Below are positions 10,288-21,293 of a stretch of 64,000 nucleotides of DNA, in pieces. Position 1 is the stretch's first letter, and the number at the start of each line of letters is the position of its first letter. The position numbers and the translations under genes are program-made. The notes beneath the pieces were generated by a model that saw only the letters and a list, made by a program, of their open reading frames with translations, made no database searches and was not told the DNA's origin. This stretch comes from Gymnogyps californianus (Eukaryota; Chordata; Aves; Accipitriformes; Cathartidae): assembly GCF_018139145.2 (NCBI RefSeq), contig NW_026114246.1:248001-312000 (forward strand), in the 5' to 3' direction.

Positions 10288-10903
10288 TGTCGTGGTTTAA
10301 CCCCAGCCAGCAACTAAGCACCACGCAGCTGCTCCCTCACTCCCCCCCCGCTCCCAGTGGGATGGGGAGGACAATCAGGAAAGAAGGTAAAACTCACGGG
10401 TTGAGATAAGAACGGTTTAATAACTAAAGTAAAATAACTAAAGTAAAATATAATACTAACAATAATAATAATGAAATATAATAATAATAATAGTAATGAA
10501 AAGGAATATAACAAAAAAAAGAAGAGGGAAAAAAAAGAAAAAAAAAACCAGTGATGCACAATGCAATTGCTCACCACCTGCTGACCGATGCCAGAGCAGC
10601 GATCCGCCCCTCCCGGCCAACTCCCCCCTGTTTATATACTGGGCATGACATTCCATGGTATGGAATACCCCTTTGGCTAGTTCAGGTCAGCTGCCCCGGC
10701 TATGCTCCCTCCCAGCTTCTTGCACACCTGCTTGCTGGCAGAGCATGGGAAACTGAAAAAGTCCTTGGCTTAAGATAAGCGCTACTTAGCAACAACTAAA
10801 ACATCACAGTGTTATCAACATTATTCTCACACTAAATCCAAAACACAGCACTGTACCAGCTACTAAGAAGAGAGTTAACTCTGTCCCAGCCGAAACCAGG
10901 ACA
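10288..10903 (-). mobile_element. Solo LTR A (ERVL-like avian family)
   Basis: The 616-bp unit starts TGTCGTGG and ends AGGACA on the + strand and is flanked by the 5-bp target duplication GACAA (10283-10287 and 10904-10908). On the - strand it begins TGTCCTGG, has a TATATAAA box (complement of 10631-10638) and an AAT-rich stretch near 10440-10500. It shares its ends and internal blocks with the other LTRs here. No internal retroviral sequence adjoins it, so it is a solo LTR left by LTR-LTR recombination. Confidence 0.9.
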
Positions 10904-10908
10904 GACAA

Positions 10909-12310
10909 GCAGTCTCTTTGGAAGGAAGTGCATGATGAGAGGAGCAAAGGGCGCATGATTTTAGTCTCCTGAGGGCAACAGAACCCAGAATAAAAGAGAA
11001 TGGGGGCTGGGAAAACAGAGGGATGGAAAAAAAACCTATCAGAAAATCTCTTGAGGAACTAATAAACACATGACAATGACATAGAGACAAAATGTTTAAT
11101 AGATGTGGAGAGTATCAAAGGAGATTCTTCTCAAATTCAGATAGGTGCCAGCTACTTCATTTCCAATGAAACAACAGCATTAAAAGACTGTTTTTAATTG
11201 TAAATATATTTACATGTCTTACAGAGAGACTGTAGCAGATCAGGATTTCTGGGTTCTAATTTTATGCTGGTTCACAAAATAACTTTGAGAAAGTCACTGA
11301 CAGCCAAATTCAAAAAAGCAACAAAAATGCCAGGAAGCTATATTTATGCATGTACATGTACGCAAAACAGCCACAAAAATCTACATCAGGTTTTTGCTGA
11401 TAAAATTATCTAAAAGTTCTGCTACTGCATTTCCCATTGCTACTGCTATTTCTATACTGCTGAAAATCTTGAAACCTACCTTGCACCTGCCTGTGATGTA
11501 CAGGTGAGGCATCTCCTGAGAGGCTTCATGAGGTAGGCATCTTCTGAACATGCCTAACATACACCAACCTTGGCATGAAGCACAACAGTCCCAGAGACTT
11601 CCTCACAGAAACATGTCCAGAGGTTGTGGCAGCTCGACTGCCAACATTTTACATAATATCATACTTGTAGATAAGGCACTTGTTCATGAAGTGGGAGATG
11701 CAGGTTCACTGCCAGTCTCTTCCTGAGGAGATCATTCCCATATCTCCCAAGAGTGCATCCACCACCAGCTTAAGGTGAAGCTCAAGCTGGAGAACTGTCT
11801 GTCATGCCTGCTGAAGCCATACTTCTGTATTGGAGAGGAAGCAAGATTCATTGAGAAAGGATAATTTGCAACCCTAATAGGTACTCCTTTTGAAGAGGAA
11901 GTCCTGAGTTCTTGCCCCAGGGGCTGCCTACACATTTTGCATTTGTAATTGAGTAACAGACATAAATAGTGCTTGAAGCAGGGGACAGAATCCAGGTTGC
12001 CTCCCCTTCTCCTTCCCCCAGTAGGTAAGTGCCTCCATCTACACCTTAAGCTATGAAATCATGTTTAACCCCCTGTTTAAATCAAGATTACAAATCTCAC
12101 ATCTCTTTCTACACTGAGTCATAGTTAAAACAGGAGAGCCTTTACTTTTTTCTTCCCTCTCTTCTAGGCTTGTACATGGGGAACTTCCTGGGAAGTGGAA
12201 ATGTGAACTTAATTCCCTCAGTCTAAGGAAGGTGCTGAATCAGTTTTTTCAACTTCCTGTCTTTTTTGTGTGTTTTTTGTTTTGTTTTGTTTTGCTTCCT
12301 CTCTTAATGC
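10909..12310. other. Intergenic between LTRs, no gene seen
   Basis: Mixed-composition sequence with no convincing open frame, RNA gene or repeat family recognised. It separates solo LTR A from the composite provirus. Confidence 0.5.
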
Positions 12311-12315
12311 ACAGG

Positions 12316-12917
12316 TGTGCTGGTTTTGACTAGGATAGAGTTAATTTTTTCCATATTAGCTTGTACAGAACTGTGTTTTGGATTTGTGCTGGAAACAGTG
12401 TTGATAATACAGGGATGTTTTCCTTATTGCTGAGCAGTGCTTACACAGAGTCAAGGCCTTTTCTGCTTCTCACACCACCCCACCAGCGAGGAGGCTGGGG
12501 GTGCACAAGAAGTTGGGAGGGGACACAGCCAGGACAGCTGACCCCAACTGACCAAAGGGATATTCCATACCATATGACGTCATGCTCAGCATATACAGCT
12601 GGGGGAAGAAGAAGGAAAGGGGGGGACACATTTGGAGTTATGGCATTTTGTCTTCCCAAGTAACCGTTACGCATGATGGAGCCCTGCTTTCCTGGAGATG
12701 GCTGAACACTTGCCTGCCGATGGGAAGTAGTGAATGAATTCCTTGTTTTGCTTTGCTTGTGTGCATGGCTTTTGCTTTCCCTATTAAACTGTCTTTATCT
12801 CAACCCACGAGTTTTCTCACTTTTACCCTTCCGGGTCTCTCCCCCATCCCACTGGGTGGGGGGAGTGAGCGAGTGGCTGTGTGGTGCTTAGTTGCCGGCT
12901 GAGGTTAAACCACGACA
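12316..12917 (+). mobile_element. LTR B, inverted left LTR of the composite
   Basis: The 602-bp LTR begins TGTGCTGG and ends CACGACA on the + strand, opposite to the pol fragments. It shares diagnostic stretches with LTR C that the solo LTR at 33471 lacks, such as CATATTAGCTTGTACAG. Its U3 has a perfect CRE, TGACGTCA, at 12575-12582, about 10 bp before a degenerate TATA (TATACA). ATTAAA near 12783 is the likely poly(A) signal. It is followed by GTCCTTTTT, the same spacer that follows LTR C. Confidence 0.9.
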
Positions 12918-13057
12918 GTCCTTTTTCATAATATTTACATCATGCTCAGGTCCCACACTATCCAATACATCCTCATTAACCACCACTCCCCTTCCCATCC
13001 TTTGATACAATACACAGATATCATTCCCTTAGTCTATGGACCACCCCTGTGAAATGT

Positions 13058-13093
13058 CCATAAAATGTCCACAAAATGTCCACAAAATGTCCA
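13058..13093 (+). repeat. Short tandem repeat AAAATGTCCAC
   Basis: About four copies of an 11-base unit, AAAATGTCCAC with variants, lie in the 3' internal part of the composite provirus. A second direct repeat of about 37 bases, carrying ATAACATGCAACTCAAATCA, occurs near 13275 and again near 13445, about 170 bp apart. Confidence 0.7.
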
Positions 13094-13465
13094 TTGAGTT
13101 CATTTAGTCCATGACTTTGGGCTCCATCTGTTATGGTGGTCACTCAGGACAGGAGAGGTGGTGTGTTGCATGGAGTTATTGGGCACCAAAGCCAGCTCAG
13201 GTCGGGTCACTGCTGCACTTGCACTGCTTCTTGTAAGGCTTGTCCTCCATTGGTTCAGGTGGTTCCTGCTATAGTAATTCCTATAACATGCAACTCAAAT
13301 CATGGGTTACAACGATTTAAAGGTATATCCATTACAATCTCCACCCCTGGTCCCTTTGGGTCGGGTTATAGGGTTTAACATTGCAATGAACTCCTCCCCT
13401 TGCTCCTAGCCTGGCTAGCAACAAGGGGTTCCTCTTATAGTAATTCCCATAACATGCAACTCAAA

Positions 13466-14071
13466 TCATGGATTATTTTCACCCAGGATTAAATCACCTT
13501 GAGGTACACATTGGACTCCCCCATCCTTCTGCATTACCCACCAAGTGCACCCAGGTCCTTGAGCAAAAACAATCCCACGAATAGGTTTGCCCTTTCCTGA
13601 GGAAGGAACAACCCAGACTGTTTTTCCCAACAAGTTCCTTATATGTACTATGGGGATCTTATCTCCTTCCACAGTGTGCAGGGGTTTTGATTGGGCAGGG
13701 CCAGGTCGACTGGCAGATCCTCTAGTGTTAACTAGCCAAGTGGCTTCTGCTAAATGTATATCCCAATGCTTGAATGTCCCAGTACCCATTGCTCTCAGTG
13801 TAGTTTTTAACAATCCATTGTATCGTTCCATTTTCCCGGAGGCTGGTGCATGATAGGGGATGTGATATACCCACTCAATGCCATGCTCCTTGGCCCAGGT
13901 GTTTATGAGGTTGTTTCGGAAATGAGTCCTGTTGTCTGACTCAATTCTTTCTGGGGTGTCATGTCGCCATAAAACTTGCTTTTCAAGGCCCAAGATAGTA
14001 TTCCAGGCAGTGGCATGGGTCACAGGGTATGTTTCCAACCATCCAGTAGTCGCTTCCACCATTGTAAGCAC
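13466..14071 (-). pseudogene. ERV integrase core and C-terminus, broken
   Basis: The open frame (201 codons) encodes most of a retroviral integrase core. Aspartate in ESDNRTHF and glutamate in GKMERYN are separated by 35 residues, the D-35-E spacing of the DDE triad. The first aspartate, in DIDYITLP, lies just upstream (near 14100) and is separated from this frame by an in-frame TGA, consistent with CGA-to-TGA decay. The C-terminus has Trp-rich sequence typical of the DNA-binding domain. It lies in a different frame from the RNase H segment. It is a decayed pol fragment, not an expressed gene. Confidence 0.85.
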
Positions 14072-14181
14072 ACGGTGCTTGCCGTGGCGGATTCATGGTA
14101 GTGTGATATAATCAATATCTGCCAGGCTTCCCCATGTTGATATTTCAGCCATCGTCCTCTATACCAAAAAGGCTTTAGCCG

Positions 14182-15048
14182 CTAAGCTTGTTTGATTATG
14201 GCGCACGTTTGACATTCATGGATAACCTGTGCAATGGCATCAATGGTCAAGTCCACCCCTCGATCACGAGCCCATTTGTATGTTGCATCCCTTCCTAAAT
14301 GTCCTGATGTGTCATGGGCCCATCGAGCTATAAATAGCTTACCCTTATGTTTCCAGTCCAGATCCACCTGAGCCACTTCAATTCTAGCAGCCTGGTCCAC
14401 CTGCTCATTGTTTTGATGTTCTTCAGTGGCCCGACTCTTAGGTACGTGGGCATCTACGTGACATACTTTCACAACCAGGTTCTCTACCCGAGCAGCAATA
14501 TCTTGCCATAATTCAGCAGCCCAGATGGATTTACCTCTGCGCTGCCAGTTGGTCTGCTTCCATTGCTGTAGCCACCCCCACAGAGCATTTGCCACCATCC
14601 ATGAGTTAGTATAAAGTACTGGCCACTTTTCTCGTTCAGCAATGTCTAAAGCCAGCTGGATGGCTTTCACCTCTGCAAACTGACTCGATTCACCTTCTCC
14701 TTCTGCAGTTTCTGCGACTTGTTGTGTAGGACTCCACACAGCAGCTTTCCACCTCTGATGTTTTCCCACAATACGACAGGATCCATCTGTAAACCGGGCA
14801 CATTGCTTTACATTTTCTGGTAATTTATTATACAGAGGGGCCTCTTCAGCACGAGTCACCTCCTCTGGCAACACTCCAAAGTTTTGGCCCTCTGGCCAGT
14901 CCATGATCACTTCCAGGATTCCCGGGTGATCGGGGTTTCCCATTTGAGCCTGTTGTGTTATCAGTGCAACCCACTTACTCCATGTAGCATCAGTTGCATG
15001 ATGTGTAGAGGGGACCCTCCCTTTGAACATCCAGCCCAGCACCGGCAA
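14182..15048 (-). pseudogene. ERV RNase H and integrase zinc-binding segment
   Basis: The 288-codon open frame contains the RNase H signatures TDGSC and QFAEVKAIQLAL, and a third block in which the catalytic aspartate is replaced, reading LYTNSWMVANAL. VDQAA supplies the fourth acidic residue. An integrase HHCC-type N-terminus follows (HDTSGHLGRD, then HECQTC). The substitution predicts an inactive RNase H. The frame differs from both the RT piece upstream and the integrase core downstream, so pol is broken in at least two places. Confidence 0.85.
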
Positions 15049-15404
15049 TCAAAGTGCCAAAAGGAGCTGTGCTTCAGTACCAACCCCTTCTGAAGCGGCT
15101 CAAATTCCTTCATATGCTGCTAATATTTCTTTTTCAGTTGGAGTGTAACGGGCTTCAGATCCCCTATATCCCCGGCTCCAAAACCCTAGAGGTTGACCTC
15201 GAGTCTCTCCAGGTGCTTTCTGCCAGAGGCTCCAGGTGGGGCCGTTATCCCTGGCTGAGGTGTAAAGCACGTTTTTCACATCTTGTCCTGTCTGGACTGG
15301 CCCAAGTGCTACTGCACGAACTATCTATCTATCTCCTGTTTAATTTGTTCAAAGGCTTGCTGCTGCTCAGGGCCCCATTCAAAGTCGTTCTTCTTCCGGG
15401 TCAC

Positions 15405-15761
15405 TCAATAGAGAGGGTTTACGATCAGACTATAACCTGGAATATGCATTCTCCAAAAACCCACAACACCTAAGAAAGCTTGTGTTTCTTTTTTGTTAGT
15501 TGGTGGAGACATAGCTGTTATTTTATTGATCACATCCATTGGGATATGACGAAGCCCATCTTGCCATTTTATTCCTAAAAACTGGATTTCCTGTGCAGGT
15601 CCTTTGACCTTACTTAGTTTTATAGCAAAACCAGCTTTCAAAAGAATCTGGATTATTCTTCTCCCCTTCTCAAACACTTCCTTCGCTGTGTTGCCACACA
15701 CAATGATGTCATCAATATACTGCAGATGTACTTGCCCCTGCTCTGGCTTGGATTTATCCAC
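15405..15761 (-). pseudogene. ERV reverse transcriptase fragment (YIDD palm)
   Basis: The 118-codon open frame starts within the RT palm and includes the catalytic LQYIDDIIVCG, FLGIKW and the connection-type ETQAFLGVVGFWRMHIPGYS. YIDD and the context resemble ERVL-type RT of birds. The fingers and all upstream gag/protease sequence are missing; the reading frame runs directly into the 49-bp repeat array at 15771. The stretch 15049-15404 is the frameshifted remainder of the connection domain. Confidence 0.85.
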
Positions 15762-15770
15762 AGACTGCAG

Positions 15771-16303
15771 TCCCCTAGGGGTGTACCTGCTCCAAGTGGA
15801 GCCTTATCTCAGAGCCACAGTCTTTTCAGGGGTATACCTGCTGTGGCATAGACTTATCCACAGCCACAGTTGCTTTGAGGTGCACCTGTTCCAGCATGGC
15901 CTTATCCATGGGCCACAATGCCTTCAGAGATATATCTGCTCCAGCGTGGACTTACCCACAGCCACAGTCCCTTCAGAAGTAAACCTGCTCCAACATGGCC
16001 TTACCCATGGCTGCAGTCCCTCCAGGGGTGTACCTGCTCTGTTGTGAGCTTATCCATGGCCACACGCTTTGAGGTGCTCCAGCATGACCTCATGCACAGC
16101 CACTGATGCTTCAAGGTGTAGCTCCTCCAGCATGGACTTATCCTTGGGCCACAATCCCTTCAGAGGTATACCTGCTGTGGCACAGACATAACCACGGCCA
16201 CAGATGCTTGGAGATATACCTGCTCTGGCGTGGACTTATCCATGGCCACAGACGCTTCGGGGTGTCCTGCTCCCGTGTGGACTCATCCACAGGTCACAGT
16301 CCC
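15771..16303 (-). repeat. Degenerate tandem array, about 11 x 49 bp
   Basis: Roughly eleven diverged copies of a unit reading CTGCTCCAGCATGGACTTAT then CCATGGCCACAGTCCCTTCA on the + strand, with GGTATAC-type linkers. Starts are near 15771, 15823, 15874, 15923, 15972, 16021, 16068, 16110, 16159, 16208 and 16256. The array takes the place of gag, protease and RT N-terminus between the leader and the RT fragment. Its edge overlaps the RT frame at GGATTTATCCACAG, which resembles the unit itself. Confidence 0.85.
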
Positions 16304-16643
16304 TTCAACTCGAGTTCACATTAGAGTTCCAGCCTGTCCAGTACAGCAGCACAGAAACAGCAGCGATGTCCTGGCCATCTGCCAGCCCAGGCACATCGCC
16401 ATTGCTGTTATCAAAATGTTCCCAGGCACAGCAGAGTAAGATGATAAGCAGTGCAGCAGTACAGCAAGCAGTGAAAGCAAAAAGCAGCCACTAATGAGCA
16501 CTAGACTCTAATTTACAGTAAGAAGGCAAGCAAGCCTTGTGGCAAGCACAGGAGCCTGCCGATTAATAGCTAAACAGCAATAACAGCTATAAATTCGATC
16601 TAGCACATTCCAATCAAATCTGTCGTTATCTCAAACCCTTTGT
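16304..16643 (-). other. ERV 5' leader region of the composite
   Basis: The sequence between the primer binding site and the tandem array has no significant open frame. It contains CAGCA-rich stretches and probably corresponds to the untranslated leader, where packaging signals would be expected; none can be identified by eye. Confidence 0.5.
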
Positions 16644-16661
16644 GCCCCACGTTGGGTGCCA
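16644..16661 (-). other. Primer binding site, tRNA-Lys type
   Basis: On the - strand this reads TGGCACCCAACGTGGGGC, one base different from the complement of the 3' end of tRNA-Lys(1,2), TGGCGCCCAACGTGGGGC. The difference is a CpG-type transition. It sits 8 nt inside the U5 end of LTR C, fixing the orientation of the provirus as minus. Confidence 0.85.
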
Positions 16662-16669
16662 AAAAGGAC

Positions 16670-17266
16670 TGTTGTGGTTTAACCCCAGCCAGCAACTAAG
16701 CACCACGCAGCCGCTCACTCGCTCACCCCCAGTGGGATGGGGGAGAGACCCGGAAGGGTAAAAGTGAGAAAACTCGTGGGTTTGAGATAAAGACAGTTTA
16801 ATAGGTAAAGCAAAAGCCACGCACACAAGCAAAGCAAAACAAGGAATTCATTCACTACTTCCCATCGGCAGGCAGGTGTTCAGCCATCTCCAGGAAAGCA
16901 GGGCTCCATCACACGTAACGGTTACTTGGGAAGACAAACACCATCACTCCAAACGTCCCCCTCCTTCCTTCTTCTTCCCCCAGCTTTATATGCTGAGCAT
17001 GACATCATATGGTCTGGAATATCCCTTTGGGCAGTTGGGGTCAGCTGTCCCGGCTGTGTCCCCTCCCAACTTCTTGTGCACCCCCAGCCTCCTTGCTGGT
17101 GGGGTGGTGTGAGAAGCAGAAAAGGCCTTGATGCTGCGTAAGCACTGCTCAGCAATAAGGAAAACGTCCCTGTATTATCAACACTGTTTCCAGCACAAAT
17201 CCAAAACACAGTTCTGTACAAGCTAATATGGAAAAAATTAACTCTATCCCAGTCAAAACCAGCACA
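16670..17266 (-). mobile_element. LTR C, 5' LTR of the composite provirus
   Basis: The 597-bp LTR reads TGTGCTGG to CACAACA on the - strand. The U3 carries TGATGTCA (a CRE-like site) just upstream of TATAAA, and a poly(A) signal ATTAAA. It is followed on the - strand by the 8-nt spacer and the Lys-type primer binding site. It is close to LTR B in sequence, with scattered substitutions visible. Confidence 0.92.
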
Positions 17267-17271
17267 ACAGG

Positions 17272-19129
17272 CTATCCTGGATGTTGTTTAAATGAAGAAA
17301 CAGAAACGTCTGGATGCCTAAGTACAAGAAGGTGGTTTCCAGCTCTGAAATCATCTTGCACAAGCTCCTAAAACCAGAAGAGAAATAAATTTTCAGAAAT
17401 ATCTTTCTCTTCAGTGTTTTCTATCATCTGGCATACGTATTCCCCTTGCTGTAAATCACATTTCTGAAACTCCTAGTGCACCGTGGTGTGTATTTGGGTA
17501 CTGAATCCCAGGCCTGTGAACTCCATTCACAAATGCAGGCACTTAAAAGTCAGGCACAGTAACAGAGCGGAGCATGTATGCTTGAAAACAGAAACCCATA
17601 TTCTGTCACTTAAGTAAAATCAGCTTAATTCCAAGAGATCCAGCTTGAGGCATTTGAATGATAAGAAAAAAAAAGCCCTGGTTTCCAAATGTATTTGTCT
17701 GTGCAATACATGCAAGCGAGTATACATAATTTTGATCACACTTGAATGCATTCCTGATAGTTGTTCATATGACAGACTTAAGAACAATATAAGGGACCTC
17801 TTTTGCACCTTTTACCTCTTTGCTTGCTTTCTGCCTGCTAATACACCTCAGCTAAAACTACATTCCAAGCCTCTCAGTAAATTTCAAACAGCTGCCATTT
17901 CTTTTTTTTATGACATAAAAATGTTTCCTTCTTTCCCTCCAAATGGGAATCAGGTGAAATTAAATTTCAGTATGCAGTGATGTTCTCTAGGCAGTGACAT
18001 TTTACTATACAATGAATCACCAGCACAGAAACATCTGTATCTTCCCTTTGAAGAACTAGGATTCCATGCTTTCTGGTGAAGCATAACATTTGTACGTAGA
18101 CCAAGGGGTTCACAAGGTATCAGATTTTAAATTCATAACTCCCTAAAGATAAGGCAATTATGTTTTTTGTTTGATATTTCTGCAATTCCAAGGCCTGCCT
18201 GACCCATTATGGCAGCATGAATTTTGCAGGTAGTATATGAAAAATAGTACGCACAAGTTAACTCTTTAAATTTTTTTTTTTTTTTCTGATAGACATAAAT
18301 ACATAATGGACCTTAGTGGCTGGATTTTGCTGACACTCACTTGGGATTACCTCTATAATTCACAACTTCATTACTCCTAAACAATGTGGCCAATGAAATT
18401 ATCACACAGTGGAGAAATATGACATGAAAACAAGGTAAGAGCCATAATGTTCAGCTCAGAGACTGATTTGGAGTTAAAACCATACATATGGCTTGTTTTC
18501 CTGTAATTTATAGGTACATTCTTTTGATCTCTTAATCTTTAAATGGATTTGTTCATGCAACTCAGTAATAGCATCTGAATGTCTCAGTGCTTCAGTGAGG
18601 TCTACAGATACTCAGAACTCCCCAAAATGAAACCACTGCATTCACATTCAAGAACTAAATTTTAGTCACCTGGTTTTAAAGATTTTTGAAATATTTTAAA
18701 ATGAATGTTGGAACTATTTTTCACAGCGTGTTAGAGGTTCACAGCAAAGGCAGCATTTTAAAAAAAAATCATTATTACCCTGGGTAGCATGATTGTATGC
18801 AAAAAATATAGTTTTACATAAGAACAGTTTTAAAATCTTTCCTGAGATCCCTTAGCAATTTGGAATGCTCTTATTCAGATAATAGTGTTCCTATTGATCT
18901 TCCGCTGAGCTTCATGTTATGTACTCTTATTTTAAGTTTCAATCACTTCATATTTTAAGAGGCACCTGGAACTACAAGGATGATGTTGATGAATGGCTGC
19001 TGTTAGAAACACTTAGAAGATACTAAAATGTGCTACCATTTGATTTCTGAATTAGAAGCATTGCTAAAAGAGGTCTCAGGGCAAGATATGTAGATAAACC
19101 AGATGATAGGTACTTATGCAAGTCCTTGG
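17272..19129. other. Intergenic, no gene seen
   Basis: AT-rich sequence with short open frames that resemble nothing known. No RNA gene or repeat family was recognised. Confidence 0.5.
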
Positions 19130-19391
19130 ACAAGGTGGCACTGATGACAAGCGAGCCCAGTGGAGGGCCACCAGGATGCTCAGGGGCTGGAGCACCTGGC
19201 CTGTGAGGGGAGCCCGAGGGATGGGGCTGCTTCTGCCTGGAGAAGGGAAGGCTTTGGGGGCACCTCAGAGCAGCCTTCTCCTGCCTACAAGTTCACACTG
19301 GATATAAGGAAAGCCTTTTTCCCCACGAGGACAATCCAGCAGATGATCTCCTGACATCCCTTCCAAGCTGAATTATCCTATGATCCTATGA
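19130..19391 (+). mobile_element. CR1 LINE 3' fragment
   Basis: The fragment contains CR1 hallmarks: TGGAGGGCCACCAGGATGCT, GGGGCTGGAGCACCT, CCTGGAGAAGGGAAGGCT, a degraded GGATATAAGGAAAGCC segment, CCTTCCAAGCTG, and the terminal microsatellite-like TATGATCCTATGA at 19379-19391. Several internal blocks are missing, so it is a deleted, 5'-truncated copy. It supports an avian or other sauropsid origin. Confidence 0.85.
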
Positions 19392-21288
19392 AGAGGTATG
19401 TCCACCCACTTTTAAGTCTTACAGACTCCAAAATCAGAAAGGAATGTCCAGTTAAAAAGAAACAATTCCCTGAAGAAATATTCATGGAACAACCATATCA
19501 CCACAGCTGTTGGATGCAATTGTCAGCAGGAACATAGAGTGTTCCTTCTCTAATATGTCTTTCCCTTACACAATCCTTAAGTGATCCTAAAATTTCCCAT
19601 AAATGCTATTTTCCCATTGATTTTAGAGAAACTTTTTGCTGTGCAAAGAATGCAGTATCTATTCACTAGAATATTCATTCTGTGCAGAGTAGAATGCGTA
19701 GTGGAGAAAATGCAAGCAAATGCACAAAAGTTTCTGTCTGTATTTTTAAGTGAAAACAAGTACATAAGATGAAAGAGTGAAGTAGTTAAAACTATTGTAT
19801 TGTTCAGTTTGCAAATTTTTTTTTAGGACTGACAAAAATTCTCAAAGAGACAATAACAAGTACCAGCTAGATTGGTCAAGACAGCAAGGAAAGCAAAAAA
19901 AACCCAAGGCAAGACACTTGGAAAAATAGTGGATAATGCCCACTGGAGCAACTAAAAAGAGCCCTGCAGGGATGTTTCCCATAATCTTTTCCCACATACA
20001 GATGGTTTAGTCAGAGCAATTCAAATCCTTGTTTCAAATGGTGACCCCACCAAAACTGCAAAAAGCCTAAAATGCTTGGCATAAAAGATATACAAATATT
20101 GAGTATTTCCACATTTGGACTTGACCTTTAGAGAAATGAATTTTCATTCATTTTATGAGAAAGGAAAAAGGGACTGAGTCTATCTCTATAAAGATACAGA
20201 TCCAGAGCTCCAAATTTACACAGCCCACAAACTTGAGAGTTGCACTTCCCAACCCAGCATGCCTGGAAGCTGTGACAATTCATTCATTAATCTCCCCGGT
20301 CATTCTCCACTTATGGGCTCTGATGGAACTTCAGCCTTAATTGAAAGGCACTTGCCACTGTCAGCAACCTAGCAAGCAGCACCACATGTGCTGATGGGGA
20401 GAAATCTAGCCAGGGCCCACAGCAGAAGCCCAATCAAAACCCTCATTTCCTATCTGGAAGAAAGGTCAGAATCTGAAGTGTTTAGCTGCAGCCTGTGTAC
20501 AGCAAAGGTAGCGTAACATCTAGACTTGAGGCCATACAATGTCTTTGTTTGGATGTATTTCACAGATATACTGCAAGTTAGCAAATAGCTGCTTACCTCA
20601 TACTGCAAAAAATACGTGGTGAGGCTTAGTATGGGCTGTTCTTCATATTAATACCATTTCATCTGTAAATGCAGGTGGATCATTGCAGTGCACTTTTGGA
20701 GCCACACATTCAGATACATACTTAGGACCTTAAAAACATTTGGGAGTAAATCTTACTTACTGCTCCCCCCCTCCCAGTTCTCCTCAGTAATGAATCAGTC
20801 AGGATCTAGATAACTTGTTTCTGAAAAAAAATTTCCACTTTATAAGATTTTTTTCCCCCCAAAATGAGCATATGGAAAACTGGGAGAAATAGAGAAGCAA
20901 CAGAAAAGTGTCATAGCAAGGAAAATGAAGAAAGGGAAGGGCAGAGTAAAGATCCCAGGAAAAAGCACAAGACCAAAGAGAAATAAAATTATGCTAAAAA
21001 TCGTACCTGAAGAACTACACACCAGAAGCCCATTTTTATGAGCTCCTCAGATGTATAAGCAATGCTTTGAACGCTGAAGTGCCATCTACTGGTGTATCTT
21101 GTGTTAACTAACCATGTTGCTTGGAGTCCACCATGGGACAAATGGGACGCATGAAACTGGAGATTCATCTTTTTCTCTGCCACTGACTTTTTGGTGACTG
21201 TGAGTAACAGACCTTGCCAGAACAGTGTGCTAATCTCCCCAATGTAAAATGAAGATATTAAGATTTCATAACCTGTGTGCTTTCACAA
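19392..21288. other. Intergenic, no gene seen
   Basis: AT-rich sequence with no convincing coding region. The only signal noted is the CTCF-like motif at 21079-21092. Confidence 0.5.
21079..21092 (-). promoter_or_regulatory. CTCF motif, reverse, full consensus match
   Basis: The - strand reads CCAGTAGATGGCAC, matching all 14 positions of the core consensus CCASYAGRKGGCRS. It points back towards FST and is convergent with the weaker motif at 1000-1013. Occupancy is not shown by sequence. Confidence 0.5.
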
Positions 21289-21293
21289 CCTGT

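Larger units (their letters stand above)
12316..17266 (-). mobile_element. Composite ERVL-like provirus with inverted LTRs
   Basis: The whole 4951-bp element is flanked by the direct 5-bp duplication ACAGG (12311-12315 and 17267-17271), so it behaves as one insertion. Read on the - strand, it has a 5' LTR (17266-16670), an 8-nt spacer, a primer binding site, a leader, a 49-bp repeat array, then broken RT, RNase H and integrase. The LTR at the far end (12316-12917) is in the opposite orientation, so both outer ends are U3 ends. Gag, protease and the RT N-terminus are absent. It is not autonomous. Confidence 0.85.

Noticed and set aside
15771..16303. CRISPR-like array
   Set aside because: Units are degenerate throughout without distinct spacers, within a vertebrate ERV.
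12316..17266. Two independent solo LTRs flanking an unrelated pol remnant
   Set aside because: The ACAGG duplication lies only at the two outer ends, both LTRs share diagnostic sequence and the same leader spacer, and a primer binding site adjoins LTR C.
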